NCBI GenBank assembly: GCA_019636285.1
Contig: JAHBXV010000014.1
Location: 1-64,000, forward strand
Length of the DNA stretch: 64,000 bases
Source of the DNA: Planctomycetaceae bacterium
GTDB lineage: Bacteria > Planctomycetota > Planctomycetia > Planctomycetales > Planctomycetaceae
Direction of reading: 5' to 3'
The notes beneath the pieces were generated by a model. The model worked only from the letters and a program-made list of their open reading frames with translations. It searched no databases and was not told the DNA's origin. Position numbers and translations under genes: made by a program. Positions 29,554 through 39,596 of this stretch are shown piece after piece; the stretch's first letter is position 1, and the number at the start of each line of letters is the position of its first letter.

Positions 29554-29583
29554 ATTATAGGTAGGGCCGCCATGAAGTTCCAA
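29554..29583 (-). promoter_or_regulatory. Sigma70-like promoter for sdhCAB
   Basis: On the minus strand: -35 TTGGAA (29578-29583), an 18-base spacer and a perfect -10 TATAAT (29554-29559). It is about 80 bases upstream of the sdhC start, pointing at it. The rest of the 29471-29749 divergent gap shows no gene. Confidence 0.7.
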
Positions 29584-29749
29584 CCGCGGCCGCTTACGAC
29601 GATCTCAAGTTCTCAAATCCGCGAAGTCGTCCGTAAAATCGTCGCAAGTCTCTCGAATTTGAAGCTTTCGAGGCCGAAGATCGAAGAGGATCAACTCCCG
29701 TCGGCCGACTGGATGCCCACATCTCTTTGCAATCGGTTGTTCTTTTCCC

Positions 29750-31066
29750 ATGTCTGACCGTCGCGTGACGATTGCCTGGCTGGTGGTGACGCTGATGGCC
29801 GTCGGCATCGCGGCACGAGCAGGTGTACAGATCGTTCAGTCAGAGAGCCTGATGACCGATCGCGATGCCTATCTGGCACTCGCCCGGACTTTCCAGGCCA
29901 AGGGAGTCTACGCTCGTCCCGATAGCGACATCCCGACCGCCTACCGTCCGCCCCTCTATCCCGTCCTGCTCGCCGCAACGACCACCTTGCTTCCAGCTGG
30001 AATGGCTGTCGCCCTTCTTAACCTTCTCGCGTCGGCCGCGATTATTGCCGGCACGTATCTCCTGGCCCGAGCCCTGTCGCTCGACGAACTGCCGGCGCTT
30101 TTGGCGGCCGCCATCGTCACGTTCGACCCGCTCCTGGTTTGGTCGAGCAAAGACGCGATGACTGAGATCGTCTTCACGGCGATCATGACGGGAACGCTGT
30201 GGATGACGGTTCGCGGTAATCATTCGGGCAAGCGTCCCGGACGATGGGGAATGCTGGCTGGAGGACTCTTCGGGTTGGCGGGGTTATGTCGGCCGACCGC
30301 CCTGCCCTGGATGATCTGCTGGCTGGTGATGATCATCGTTCCGTCAGACCGGGCCGGGGGAACCGGTTCGACTCAAAGACGATTTGCCCTCGCTGCCGTC
30401 GCGGTGAGTGGAGCGATCCTGGCCCTCTGGGGCCTCCGAAATCTGTGGCAGATGGATCGGTTCCTCGTCACGACCACGCACGGCGGCTACACGCTCCTCC
30501 TGGGAAATAATCCGACGTTCGATCGCGATGTCCTTCAGGCCCCGCCCCATGTCTGGCCCGGCGAAAGCCTGGTCGCCTGGCAGGCCGAGTTGGAGCAGCG
30601 GCAGCGACACGATCTGGGCGGCGATTTCCACCGCGAAGTTGCCGTCGACCGCTGGTGCCGCGACGAAGCCGTCCGCTGGATCACGTCCCATCCGTCGCGA
30701 TTCGTCGCGGCTGCCGTTTACAGAATGCAGAGCCTGTGGTCGCCGGGACCGCGTGGGCCCGAGGCAACCGGTTTACCAATCATCGTCCGCGTGCCTGTCG
30801 TCGCGTGGTCGTTAACACTGTTCGCGCTTGCGGCGATCGGGGCGGCGACTTTAATGCGCGATCCGCAACGGTCGCGGTGGTGGCCCATTCTCGTCTGGGT
30901 CGCCGTTGTCGTGGGCATTCACCTGTTTTATTGGGCCGATGCCCGCATGCGGGCGCCGATCGCGCCGGTCCTGGCGGTTCTGGCCGCTCGTGCACTGGCC
31001 CTACACTGGCTCGCGGGCGGTTCCCACATTCAGGCAAGCATGGGGACCGATGGCATCGAGGCGTGA
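29750..31066 (+). CDS. Polytopic glycosyltransferase-like membrane protein (GT39/ArnT-like)
   Basis: A 438-residue integral membrane protein with about nine to ten hydrophobic segments. The first extracytoplasmic loop carries an acidic TDRDAYLALA motif and a following TAYRPPLYPVLL segment, as in lipid-sugar-dependent GT-C glycosyltransferases of the dolichyl-phosphate-mannose/ArnT group. A soluble loop lies at about 215-340. It would transfer a sugar from a polyprenyl carrier; donor and acceptor are unknown. Its last 37 bases overlap the 3' end of the converging glgX. Confidence 0.72.
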   Translation: MSDRRVTIAWLVVTLMAVGIAARAGVQIVQSESLMTDRDAYLALARTFQAKGVYARPDSDIPTAYRPPLYPVLLAATTTLLPAGMAVALLNLLASAAIIAGTYLLARALSLDELPALLAAAIVTFDPLLVWSSKDAMTEIVFTAIMTGTLWMTVRGNHSGKRPGRWGMLAGGLFGLAGLCRPTALPWMICWLVMIIVPSDRAGGTGSTQRRFALAAVAVSGAILALWGLRNLWQMDRFLVTTTHGGYTLLLGNNPTFDRDVLQAPPHVWPGESLVAWQAELEQRQRHDLGGDFHREVAVDRWCRDEAVRWITSHPSRFVAAAVYRMQSLWSPGPRGPEATGLPIIVRVPVVAWSLTLFALAAIGAATLMRDPQRSRWWPILVWVAVVVGIHLFYWADARMRAPIAPVLAVLAARALALHWLAGGSHIQASMGTDGIEA

Positions 31067-33198
31067 GATTCGCGGTCGGGCCGCCAGCGGAACAGGGCCA
31101 GCGACTTCCCGGGCAAAGGATAACTTTCGCTGGTGCGGACGAGTTTTCCCTGCAAGCCGGGGTCATCGGTCGTCAGCAGCAGTTCCAGTGTCTGGACCTG
31201 CTCGCGGGCCCGTGGCGGGAATTCAAAATTGACCTTGGCATCACCCGCGTTCAGTAACAACAGGAGCCAGTCGCCGACCACGGGGTAGCCGTCTTCATCC
31301 AGTTCATCGAGTTCCCCGGCCATGAACAGACCCAGCGCCTGGGAATGGCCCGCCAGCCAGTCGGAGTTGTCCATTTCGCGGCCATTTGGGTTGAGCCAGT
31401 AAATGTCTTTGACGTTCTGTCCACGAATCGGCCGCCCGTGGAAAAACTTTCGCCGCCGCAGCGCCGGCTGCGACTGCCGAATTTGAATCAAACGGCGGGT
31501 GAACTCCAGCAGCCGTAAACGCTCGGGTGTCGGCGTCCAGTCGATCCACGTGCGCTGGGAATCGTGGCAGTAGGCGTTGTTATTGCCACCCTGCGTGTGT
31601 CCGAATTCGTCGCCCATGACGATCATGGGAACACCTTGGGCCAGAATCAGCGTGGCGAGCAGATTACGGACCTGCCGGTCGCGAAGCTCGTTGATCGCCG
31701 GATCGTCCGTCGGCCCTTCGACGCCGTGATTGCTGCTCCAGTTGGCATCGGTACCGTCACGATTGTCTTCGCCGTTCGCTTCGTTGTGCTTCTCGGCGTA
31801 ACTGACGAGATCGCGGAGCGTGAAGCCATCATGCGCGGTGATGAAGTTGATGCTGGCATGCGGCTGACGACCCGAGTTCGCGTAGAGATCGCTCGATCCG
31901 GTCAACCGCGTGGCCAGTTCATTCATGGTGCCGCCGTCGCCGCGCCAGAACCGACGGACGCAGTCACGGTATTTCCCGTTCCATTCGGTCCACAAGACGG
32001 GGAAGTTGCCGACCTGGTAACCGCCGGGGCCGACATCCCACGGTTCGGCAATCAGCTTGACTCGCGAAAGCACCGGATCCTGCTGGATGATGTCGAAAAA
32101 TGCCGAGAGCCGATCGACGTCGTAGAGTTCGCGAGCCAGGGCGCTGGCGAGATCGAAGCGGAACCCGTCGACATGCATCTCGGTCACCCAGTAGCGCAGG
32201 CTGTCCATGATGAGTTGCAGCACGCGCGGGTGACTGACGTTGAGCGTGTTCCCGCAGCCGGTGAAATCCATGTGGAAACGCGGGTTCTTGCGCACCAGGT
32301 GGTAATACGAGGCGTTGTCGACTCCGCGAAAACAGAGCGTGGGCCCGGATTCGTTCCCTTCCGCCGTGTGGTTGTAGACCACGTCGAGAATGACCTCGAT
32401 ACCCGCCTGATGGAGGCGGCGCACCATCCACTTGAACTCCTTGACCACGCGCGAGGGTTGATTGCCGCTGGAATACCAGGGCTCGGGGGCAAAGAAGGCG
32501 AGGGAGTTGTAACCCCAGTAGTTGGTCAGACCCCGCATGACGAGGGGTCGCTCGCTCACGAAGTGGTGAACGGGCATCAGTTCCACCGCGGTGACACCGA
32601 GCCGCTTGAGATATTCGAGCGCCGCGTCACTCGCGACCCCCGCGAACGTCCCCCGCTGATCGGGAGGCACTCCCGGCATCTCCTTGGTAAAGCCGCGCAC
32701 GTGCATTTCGTAGATGACGGTCTTGTGCCAGGGCGTGCGGGGCGGCGTATCGTCGCCCCAGGTGTAAGCCGGGTCGACGACCATGCCGAGCGGCGCCCAG
32801 GGCGCGCTGTCGCGCTCGTCAAACGAAAGATCGATGCGCGAGTCGTTCAGCGTGTAACCATAAACGGCGTCGTTCCAGGTGAGGCCGCGACCGATCGACT
32901 TTGCGTACGGGTCAAGCAGCAGTTTGTTCGGGTTGAACCGATGCCCCGCTTCGGGGTGGTACGGCCCGCTGATGCGATAGCCGTATAACTGCCCCGGCCA
33001 GATATCCGAAATGTAGCCGTGCCAGACCTGATGCGTCCGTTCCGGAAGTTCGACGCGAACCGCTTCAATTTTATCGGAGGGGCTGTTGAACAGGCACAGT
33101 TCGACGCGCGTCGCGTTCTCGGAAAAGATCGCGAAGTTCACGCCCGAGCCATCCCAAGTCGCGCCAAGAGGATAGGGCAATCCGGGACAGACGTGCAT
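31030..33198 (-). CDS. glgX: Glycogen debranching enzyme GlgX
   Basis: A 722-residue GH13 isoamylase/debranching enzyme hydrolysing alpha-1,6 branches of glycogen. An N-terminal CBM48 domain (about 1-130, PLGATWDGSGVNFAIFSE) precedes the barrel. Catalytic residues are in VDGFRFDLAS (nucleophile Asp), LIAEPWDVG (acid Glu) and FITAHDGFTL (third acidic site). FGHTQGGNNNAYCHD and the C-terminal domain are complete. ATG 33198. No other glycogen genes are adjacent. Confidence 0.94.
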   Translation of the reverse strand: MHVCPGLPYPLGATWDGSGVNFAIFSENATRVELCLFNSPSDKIEAVRVELPERTHQVWHGYISDIWPGQLYGYRISGPYHPEAGHRFNPNKLLLDPYAKSIGRGLTWNDAVYGYTLNDSRIDLSFDERDSAPWAPLGMVVDPAYTWGDDTPPRTPWHKTVIYEMHVRGFTKEMPGVPPDQRGTFAGVASDAALEYLKRLGVTAVELMPVHHFVSERPLVMRGLTNYWGYNSLAFFAPEPWYSSGNQPSRVVKEFKWMVRRLHQAGIEVILDVVYNHTAEGNESGPTLCFRGVDNASYYHLVRKNPRFHMDFTGCGNTLNVSHPRVLQLIMDSLRYWVTEMHVDGFRFDLASALARELYDVDRLSAFFDIIQQDPVLSRVKLIAEPWDVGPGGYQVGNFPVLWTEWNGKYRDCVRRFWRGDGGTMNELATRLTGSSDLYANSGRQPHASINFITAHDGFTLRDLVSYAEKHNEANGEDNRDGTDANWSSNHGVEGPTDDPAINELRDRQVRNLLATLILAQGVPMIVMGDEFGHTQGGNNNAYCHDSQRTWIDWTPTPERLRLLEFTRRLIQIRQSQPALRRRKFFHGRPIRGQNVKDIYWLNPNGREMDNSDWLAGHSQALGLFMAGELDELDEDGYPVVGDWLLLLLNAGDAKVNFEFPPRAREQVQTLELLLTTDDPGLQGKLVRTSESYPLPGKSLALFRWRPDRESHASMPSVPMLA

Positions 33199-33352
33199 CG
33201 CGAATCTCGTGACAGATCGAACCGACAGGCCCCGGATCTCGATTGGACCGGCGCATTCCGGATGTTAATCGGAAACGCCTGGAATTGGCGAGAGGAGCTT
33301 TCGATTCGCCAACGACTGTCAACTGCCATCCGCCGATGTTCTCATCTCCGCG

Positions 33353-34609
33353 TCACTGCCCCTCGCCGCCGTGGGACAGGGACGACCGAGCGCGACGAAG
33401 GCCGCCCGCGATCAGAATGAGGCTGACAGCCATGACTCCGCCCCCCACCCAATAGGGGAGCGCGCGATCGTGCGTTCGCAACCCGTACGCCAACAACGGC
33501 CCGAGAATGCGTGCCAGAGCGGAAGCGCTCTGCCCGAACCCCAGAGAGCCCCCCTGCTCATCTTCCGCGGAGTTCAGCGACAGGAATGCATTCAGAGACG
33601 GCGTTGTCGACGAATAACCCACCACGACCAGGGGGAGCATGAGGGCCAGGAGAATGACCGATTTGGCCGAAACGAGCGTGACCATCGCCAGCAGCCCCAC
33701 GGTCATCAGGGCACAGCCTGCCACTCCCATCTTCCACTCGCCAAATCGCGGCAAGAGCGGTCGAATCAGTATCCCCTGCGAAAGGGTGAGAACCAGCCCG
33801 ACGAAGGCGAAGACGTACAGGTTTTGGCTGTCGTCCAGGCCAAGGTCGCCCGTGACCACCGCCAGCGTTGTTTCAAACTGGGCGAAGGCCAGCGTGCTGA
33901 GGAAAATGCCCACCAAGGTCACGGCAATAAACGGCTGGCGGAGCGCATGGGCCAGGCGGCTGACGCCGAACCAGCTTTGCCGCGGGCGCACCTGCGTTCT
34001 GGACTTCAACGATTCCGGCAGGTACGTGATCGCCAGCAGGAGGGCCGCCAGCGACAACAGTGACGCCACGTAACCCGGCCAGGGGCTGGGAGGGGCGTCG
34101 AGTTCCTTCGTGACAAACGCCGCACCCAAGAGTGGGCCAAACGTGAACCCCGCCCCGAAGGCCGCCCCAATCAGGGCCATTCCCTTGCCGCGATTCCTGA
34201 TGTCGGTGGAATCGGCGATATACGCCTGGGCTGTCGTGATCGTGGCACCGGCGATGCCCGCTCCGATCCGCGAGATGAACAGCCACGTGATCGGACTCAG
34301 GCCGTACAGGTCTCCCGTGTTCCCCCGCGCGGTGATCCAGCCGAACAGCCAGTAAAACACGACCGAGCCGGCCAACCCCACCAGAAGCACCGGCCGGCGG
34401 CCGATCCGGTCGGACAGTCGTCCCCAGAGCGGAGCGAACAGAAATTGCATCGCCGAGAACGAGGCCATCAACGGCCCGAGCACCCATTCCTGATCGGGCG
34501 CCAGGAAGTGCTTCCCGTAGCGCGGCAACAGGGGAAGAACAATCGCGAAGCCCAGCAGGTCGATGAAGACAGCCAGGAAAATGATGAGCAGCGGTCGGCG
34601 GGATGACAC
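33353..34609 (-). CDS. MFS transporter, TetA/multidrug-like
   Basis: A 418-residue, 12-segment membrane transporter. Motif A is well conserved (WGRLSDRIGRRPVLLVG, near residues 60-76). The N-terminal LAVFIDLLGFAIVLPLLPRYG is typical of the TetA/DHA1 group of proton-coupled drug exporters. The start is GTG 34609 with an upstream CCCCTCC-complement weak ribosome site. Substrate unknown; resistance cannot be claimed. Confidence 0.87.
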   Translation of the reverse strand: MSSRRPLLIIFLAVFIDLLGFAIVLPLLPRYGKHFLAPDQEWVLGPLMASFSAMQFLFAPLWGRLSDRIGRRPVLLVGLAGSVVFYWLFGWITARGNTGDLYGLSPITWLFISRIGAGIAGATITTAQAYIADSTDIRNRGKGMALIGAAFGAGFTFGPLLGAAFVTKELDAPPSPWPGYVASLLSLAALLLAITYLPESLKSRTQVRPRQSWFGVSRLAHALRQPFIAVTLVGIFLSTLAFAQFETTLAVVTGDLGLDDSQNLYVFAFVGLVLTLSQGILIRPLLPRFGEWKMGVAGCALMTVGLLAMVTLVSAKSVILLALMLPLVVVGYSSTTPSLNAFLSLNSAEDEQGGSLGFGQSASALARILGPLLAYGLRTHDRALPYWVGGGVMAVSLILIAGGLRRARSSLSHGGEGQ

Positions 34610-34735
34610 GGAGGGGTCTTCTCAACAAATGTTTCTACAACACGCCGCCCTGGCGTGTCGGCTTGGCAGTTTTGCCAAGTCACTGTATCGGCTGCGGTGC
34701 TGGGCTGCACACCGAATGATGAGAACTCTAACTCG

Positions 34736-34776
34736 AAAAAAACGAGGCCCCAGGGCCGAATTGCCCCGGGGCCTCG
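34736..34776 (-). terminator. Rho-independent terminator after the oxidoreductase gene
   Basis: Minus-strand reading: a stem of CGAGGCCCC (34768-34776 with 34743-34751) plus an inner GGGC/GCCC pairing, then a run of seven T (34736-34742). It lies about 36 bases past the stop of the gene at 34812. Confidence 0.9.
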
Positions 34777-34811
34777 TCGTCATTTCGTAATCATCATCGG
34801 TTCAAGCCGAA

Positions 34812-36365
34812 CTAGCCAACAACTTCCGGATCGGTTTCCGGCGTCTCAGGGCGGTCGGCGTCGAACCATTCGTCTTTGAAGACGATTCGCTTCTTGTGCT
34901 TCATCGCCAGATTCGAAGACAAAGCCATGATGGCGTCTTTCATCCCCTGCTCGCCGGGGCACCGCAAGCCGCCGTTTTCACGCGGTTCGTAAATCTTGTT
35001 CTGCACGCAGTAGGCAAAGTGCTCCATCTCCTCGGTGTAACCGCGGCTGACCGGTCCCAGGTCGGCGACGGACGAAGCCCGTGACGGGCCCGTGCTGTCG
35101 CTGGCATTGAGAACCGGCTGGCCATCGTTGCCGTAGAGCACATACAGCCGCTGGTCGGGACCACCGCTTCCCGTGAACGGGCTGGCTTCCTTGTACAGCA
35201 TGGCTTCCAGTTCCTGCTTCATCACCAGCGTGCCGCGGCTGCCGAAGACGGTCTCGCCGTACGGCTCCTGACGGTTGGTGCTGATCGACGAATAGGTCAC
35301 CACGCAGACGTCGTTCTTGTCTTCTTCGTAGTGCGGGCCCGGGAACTCGAACGTGACAAAGACCTGGTCGTCGATGTCGCGATCGTCGGTCTGCTGATCG
35401 GGCGAGCCGATCCCCTTCACGCCGTAGAAGTTCTTCCCGCCAAAACCCTGCACGGCGATCGGCTTGACGCGGCCCAGGAAGATGCTGGCGGCATCCAACT
35501 GGTGGCTGCCAAGTTCGGCCATCAGACCGCCGCCGGTTTCGTAGTACAGCCGCCAGTTGATGAGGCGGTGCATCGACGAATAGCCGAATTCGCTGGCGAG
35601 GAATTCATCGACCGACTTTCCGGCTTCCTTCGCGCGGGCGGCGATGGCTTCCTGATCCTGCTTCGGAATCCCCTTGCGCCAACTGTCGCGACCGGGGAAG
35701 CTGTTGTTCCGGTGCCACTGGGCGCGAATGAACTTGATGTCGCCCAGAACGCCCTTGCGAATCATGTCTTCGGCGTTGTCGTACAGGACGTTGTAGTGCC
35801 GCTGGTGACCGACCGCGAGCAGCTTCTTCTCCTGCCGGGCCACCTGGATCATCTCTTTGCACTGCGCCACCGTTTGAGCCATCAGCTTTTCGGTGAGAAC
35901 GTGTTTGCCTGCTTTCAGGGCGTCGATCGCGATGCGGGCATGCTGGTTGAGCGGCACGGCGATGACAACGGCTTCAATCTCTGGATCTTCGAGCAGCTGG
36001 CGGTGATCGTCGTAGAGCTTGATGCTCATCGCCTTGTCGTGGCCGAGCTTGCGAATGAGCCCGCGACGAATGTCGTTGCCGTCGCCATGCAGCGAGCGCA
36101 GCCGGTTCGTCGGCCGAATGTCGGCGACGCCGATGATGTCCATATATTCGGGCGGATGCTCGTTGAGGAGCACGCTTCCTTCGTCGCCGGTGCCGATGAA
36201 CCCGACCTTGACCGGGCTGCCATTGAGCTTCTGGTAGCCGAAGTACGCGGCTCCCAGGGTGGGAACGGCGGCGGCAGCGCCAACCAGAAAGGCACGCCGC
36301 GTGACGGAGACCGCCTCGTTGAAATTGTCCTTGCCGATTCGCTGTTGTTCGGGGGTCAGTTGCAT
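34812..36365 (-). CDS. Tat-exported Gfo/Idh/MocA family oxidoreductase
   Basis: A 517-residue predicted oxidoreductase. ATG 36365 has a GGGAGAG ribosome-binding site; the longer open frame to 36530 lacks one. A twin-arginine signal ([15 protein letters not shown], about 22-36) indicates export with bound NAD(P). The Rossmann motif [14 protein letters not shown] follows, then LTEKLMAQT (the EKP-like segment) and a C-terminal substrate domain. Such exported Gfo/Idh proteins are multiplied in planctomycetes and assumed to act on sugars or polyols. Substrate unknown. Last gene of the leftward leu/apbE run, with a terminator at 34736. Confidence 0.88.
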   Translation of the reverse strand: MQLTPEQQRIGKDNFNEAVSVTRRAFLVGAAAAVPTLGAAYFGYQKLNGSPVKVGFIGTGDEGSVLLNEHPPEYMDIIGVADIRPTNRLRSLHGDGNDIRRGLIRKLGHDKAMSIKLYDDHRQLLEDPEIEAVVIAVPLNQHARIAIDALKAGKHVLTEKLMAQTVAQCKEMIQVARQEKKLLAVGHQRHYNVLYDNAEDMIRKGVLGDIKFIRAQWHRNNSFPGRDSWRKGIPKQDQEAIAARAKEAGKSVDEFLASEFGYSSMHRLINWRLYYETGGGLMAELGSHQLDAASIFLGRVKPIAVQGFGGKNFYGVKGIGSPDQQTDDRDIDDQVFVTFEFPGPHYEEDKNDVCVVTYSSISTNRQEPYGETVFGSRGTLVMKQELEAMLYKEASPFTGSGGPDQRLYVLYGNDGQPVLNASDSTGPSRASSVADLGPVSRGYTEEMEHFAYCVQNKIYEPRENGGLRCPGEQGMKDAIMALSSNLAMKHKKRIVFKDEWFDADRPETPETDPEVVG

Positions 36366-36536
36366 GGATGCTCTCCCAGACGGATCTTGCCGGATGGTCA
36401 TCCGGCTATTGGCTGCAAAAATCAGGTTCAGGTGTTCTACGTGCAATCGAGTCTGGCTGCCGGACAAGAATTCCCCGGAGTGGCAGGAAATCCGGCTCCA
36501 CCCAGACAGTTTCAAAGAAACAGTTCTCAACGGGCC

Positions 36537-37754
36537 TTATGCGGAACGGCGCCGAAACAGCGCTGCCAGCAACGCATCGATCCCGAACCAACGCCCGGAC
36601 GGCAGAAATGCGAATGCCAGCAGGGTGAGGGCTTCGAGGTAGACCTTATTGACAATTAAATTATGTTCCGGCCCCGGCACTTCGGGAACCCCCGGCCACG
36701 GCGGAGCGGCCAGATAGAACAGCGTCAGCAGCCCCGCGCCAGCCAACGCGGCCACACGCGTGCACAAACCGGCAATCAGCAAAAGACCGATGATCGCCAG
36801 CGAGTACATTGTCCGCAGGTCGATCGAGCGTTGCGGAGTCATGGGTGGCGGTAGCGCGCCCCGCGACAATTGAGACTCGTTGAGCAGTTTCTCGGCTTCC
36901 ACCCGCAGTTCCAGATCCAGGCCCTTGACCGGCCCGAGCAACCGCTTCCGCAACTCGCTGAGTTCCCTCCCCACGCGATCAAGATGTTCGAACTGGTAGG
37001 CAACCTTGGCCTGTCCGAGGCGGCGCTCGTAGTCCGTCGCCTGCTGCTTATAGAGTTCGATGTCCCCGATCCGCTTTTCGATTTCACTGCCGTCCTTCTC
37101 CTTGACCAGCAGCCCGGCCCGTTCGGGGTCGGCCTTCAGCAAGACCGCCAGCCGTTCACGATACGACAGCGACGATGCGGCGTTGAACAGCCGCTCCACC
37201 GCGTTGCGGTACGAGATAACAGCGGCAGGCGGAGCCTCATCACCTTCCGGCAGGGGAGCCATGGCCAGCAGGGAGTCTCGTTCCGAAGGGAGCAGATGCA
37301 ACTTTGCGTCGCAGATCAGCAGCTTGCGTTCGGGATCGAACCGCACGGCCTTCGGGAAGTGCGCCGGGTCGACACCTTCCGGCAAGCTCTCCAGCGGCGC
37401 GCTGAACGCGCCGGGCCCCTCGATGAGCCGCGTGAGCGTCGCTCGCAGTTTTTCGCTGTCTTGCCCGGGCGCGTAATGCGCGACAAAGCGTCGCGACCAG
37501 TCGTTCCACCGCGCCGACATCCTGTCGTAGTCAAGCCACGACAGATCATCGGGATCGCCCGTCAATTCCCGGAAAACCGGCCGCAGGGGTCCGGTGGCGT
37601 TCTTGAGATAGCCCTCGGAACTCCATGGGCTGGCAGTCTTCTGTGTCTGGATTTTCCAGACACCCTCATAGAGGAGATGCCAGCCAATCGACAGCCGCAG
37701 CATGACCAGCAGCACGCAGGCCATCACACCAATTTTTCGATCGTCGCCGGGCAC
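36537..37754 (-). CDS. DoxX-like membrane protein with long soluble insert
   Basis: A 405-residue protein. The first segment (VMACVLLVMLRLSIGWHLLYEGVWK) and the C-terminal segments (TMYSLAIIGLLLIAGLCTRVAALAGAGLLTLFY split over two, then LTLLAFAFLPSGRWFGIDALL) together form a DoxX-type four-helix unit. About 250 residues of charged, partly coiled-coil sequence (about 45-300) are inserted after the first helix. GTG 37754 follows a GGGAGG-type ribosome site. Located between apbE and the oxidoreductase, probably one transcript. Function unknown. Confidence 0.75.
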   Translation of the reverse strand: MPGDDRKIGVMACVLLVMLRLSIGWHLLYEGVWKIQTQKTASPWSSEGYLKNATGPLRPVFRELTGDPDDLSWLDYDRMSARWNDWSRRFVAHYAPGQDSEKLRATLTRLIEGPGAFSAPLESLPEGVDPAHFPKAVRFDPERKLLICDAKLHLLPSERDSLLAMAPLPEGDEAPPAAVISYRNAVERLFNAASSLSYRERLAVLLKADPERAGLLVKEKDGSEIEKRIGDIELYKQQATDYERRLGQAKVAYQFEHLDRVGRELSELRKRLLGPVKGLDLELRVEAEKLLNESQLSRGALPPPMTPQRSIDLRTMYSLAIIGLLLIAGLCTRVAALAGAGLLTLFYLAAPPWPGVPEVPGPEHNLIVNKVYLEALTLLAFAFLPSGRWFGIDALLAALFRRRSA

Positions 37755-37794
37755 TCGCCCCCTCCCTCTACCACGCGGTCAATCAGCGGATTAC

Positions 37795-38868
37795 TCAGGC
37801 TGTCGCCAGGATCAGCCTGTCTTCCGACAGTCCACGGACGATCGGCTCTAACCGATTACCCGCCAGAGGGTAGGGAAACAGAACGACGGCGACATTTGGA
37901 AAATTATCGCAGCAGGCCAGGGCGTTTTCGACCCCGAGTACGAAAAAAGCCGTCGAAAGCGCGTCTGCCAAGGCCGCATCCGGAGCGATCACGCTGGCGG
38001 AGAGGAGTTCCTCGGCTGGCCATCCGGTCCGCGGATCGACAATGTGACCATACCGCTTGCCCCCCACTCGAAACCCTTGGACGGCCACGCCGCTGGTCCC
38101 GAGAGCCGCATTTTTCAGCAGAATCGTGCCAAACGGTCGATCGGGCAGCAGCGGGTTCTGAAGCCCCACGGGCCAGCCGTCGTGGCCCGCATGGCTCCCC
38201 CGCGCGGCCACGCTGCTTTTCCCGCCATGAACCAGAAAATCGGACACCCCCTGCTCGACCAGATGACGGGCCGCTTCGTCGACGGCGTATCCCTTGCCGA
38301 TCGCCCCGAAGTCGAGCCGAATTCCATCCGTCAGCAGGTCGACTGTCTGATCCACATCGTCGAGCCGGACGTGCGCGAAGCCCGATCGATCCCGCGATTG
38401 CAGTAATTCGTCATCGGTGGGAATTCGCCTCTCCCGACGGCAGGTTTTCCACAACGCGGCCAGTGCCCCCGCCGCCGGGTCAAACGCGCCACCCGTCTGG
38501 CGATGGAGGTCGCGGCACCGCGCGAGCAGCGAGAAGAGTTCCGCATCGACGATTTGCGGCCCAGTCCCGGCGGCGGCGTTCAGCCGCGAAACATCACTGT
38601 TTTCGCGATAGACCGTCAACCGCGACTCGATCTGATGGACCCGGTCGAGCGCTTCGGAAGCGGCCTGAATCTGGTGATCGGGGCCGTCGGGATTGAGAAT
38701 GACGTCAAAGTCGCATGCCATCGCGGTCGTGCGCAGCATCAACGTCGCTCCGCGGCCGGGCGGAGTCACGGCGACCAACTCATCGGCGAGTCGGTCGCCG
38801 ACATTGGCCAGAACATCCCGCGCCGCGCGACCGGACAGAAAATCGCGACGACTCGGCTGATCGCTCAC
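37795..38868 (-). CDS. apbE: FAD:protein FMN transferase
   Basis: A protein of about 357 residues that attaches FMN to threonine of target flavoproteins, using FAD and magnesium. Motifs: TAMACDFDVIL, DFGAIGKGYAVDEA and HIVDPRTGWPAEELLS. I choose GTG 38868 (VSDQPSRRDFLSG), as the longer open frame (to 39006) runs into leuD. The SRRDFL sequence resembles a Tat motif but no clear hydrophobic core follows. It stands 47 bases after leuD. Typical partners (Nqr/Rnf subunits) are not in the window. Confidence 0.88.
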   Translation of the reverse strand: MSDQPSRRDFLSGRAARDVLANVGDRLADELVAVTPPGRGATLMLRTTAMACDFDVILNPDGPDHQIQAASEALDRVHQIESRLTVYRENSDVSRLNAAAGTGPQIVDAELFSLLARCRDLHRQTGGAFDPAAGALAALWKTCRRERRIPTDDELLQSRDRSGFAHVRLDDVDQTVDLLTDGIRLDFGAIGKGYAVDEAARHLVEQGVSDFLVHGGKSSVAARGSHAGHDGWPVGLQNPLLPDRPFGTILLKNAALGTSGVAVQGFRVGGKRYGHIVDPRTGWPAEELLSASVIAPDAALADALSTAFFVLGVENALACCDNFPNVAVVLFPYPLAGNRLEPIVRGLSEDRLILATA

Positions 38869-38915
38869 GGGGCTGGCTTTCGATGGCGGCTGGGAACCCG
38901 CAATTCTCGCCCCAA

Positions 38916-39512
38916 TCACGCCTTGAAACCAGACATGTAGGGCAGTTTCCCGGTCGTCGTCTTCACGGCGTCGGCACCTTCCAGCAATTGGCCCAGGAAA
39001 TCCCAATTCCCGGTCATGAGCGATTTCCGGGGGCCATCCGGCATTTCAATCGAACACGTGAGGGGACCAGCGATGACCTGGAGGACGTCCAGATCGACCG
39101 TGACGGGCAGCGTCGGATCGGCCGCCACGGCAGATGCCAGCTTTTCCAGGTCGGCCCGCGAGGCACGGACGCAGGGAATCCCCAGCGCTCCGCAGTTGCC
39201 GAAGAAGATCTCGGCGAACGACTCGGCGACAATTGCCTTGATCCCCCAGCGCATCAGTGCCTGAGGCGCGTGCTCGCGCGACGACCCGCAACCAAAGTTG
39301 CGGCCGGCGACCAGGACAGACCCTTCCCGAAACTCGGGCTTGTTAAACGGGTGCCCAGGATCCTGCTGGCGATCGTCTTCGAACGAGTGCTCCCCGAGCC
39401 CGTCAAACGTGACACAGCGCAAAAACCGGGCCGGAATGATCCGATCGGTATCGATGTCATCCAACAGCAGCGGCACGCCGGTACCGGTGATCGAACGAAT
39501 TTGCTGGGGCAT
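38916..39512 (-). CDS. leuD: 3-isopropylmalate dehydratase small subunit
   Basis: A 198-residue subunit that completes the isomerase of leucine biosynthesis with LeuC. ATG 39512 ([10 protein letters not shown]) fits the family; the frame is open to 39557. Motifs [14 protein letters not shown] and [17 protein letters not shown] are characteristic. It is separated from leuC by a Uma2 gene, an unusual interruption. Confidence 0.94.
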   Translation of the reverse strand: MPQQIRSITGTGVPLLLDDIDTDRIIPARFLRCVTFDGLGEHSFEDDRQQDPGHPFNKPEFREGSVLVAGRNFGCGSSREHAPQALMRWGIKAIVAESFAEIFFGNCGALGIPCVRASRADLEKLASAVAADPTLPVTVDLDVLQVIAGPLTCSIEMPDGPRKSLMTGNWDFLGQLLEGADAVKTTTGKLPYMSGFKA

Positions 39513-39596
39513 TTCGCGAGCCGCCTTAATCTGTGACGAAACGTGATGTTCTAGCAATCGGATGCGACAACCTGCGGTCGCGGAAATTCAAACGGT

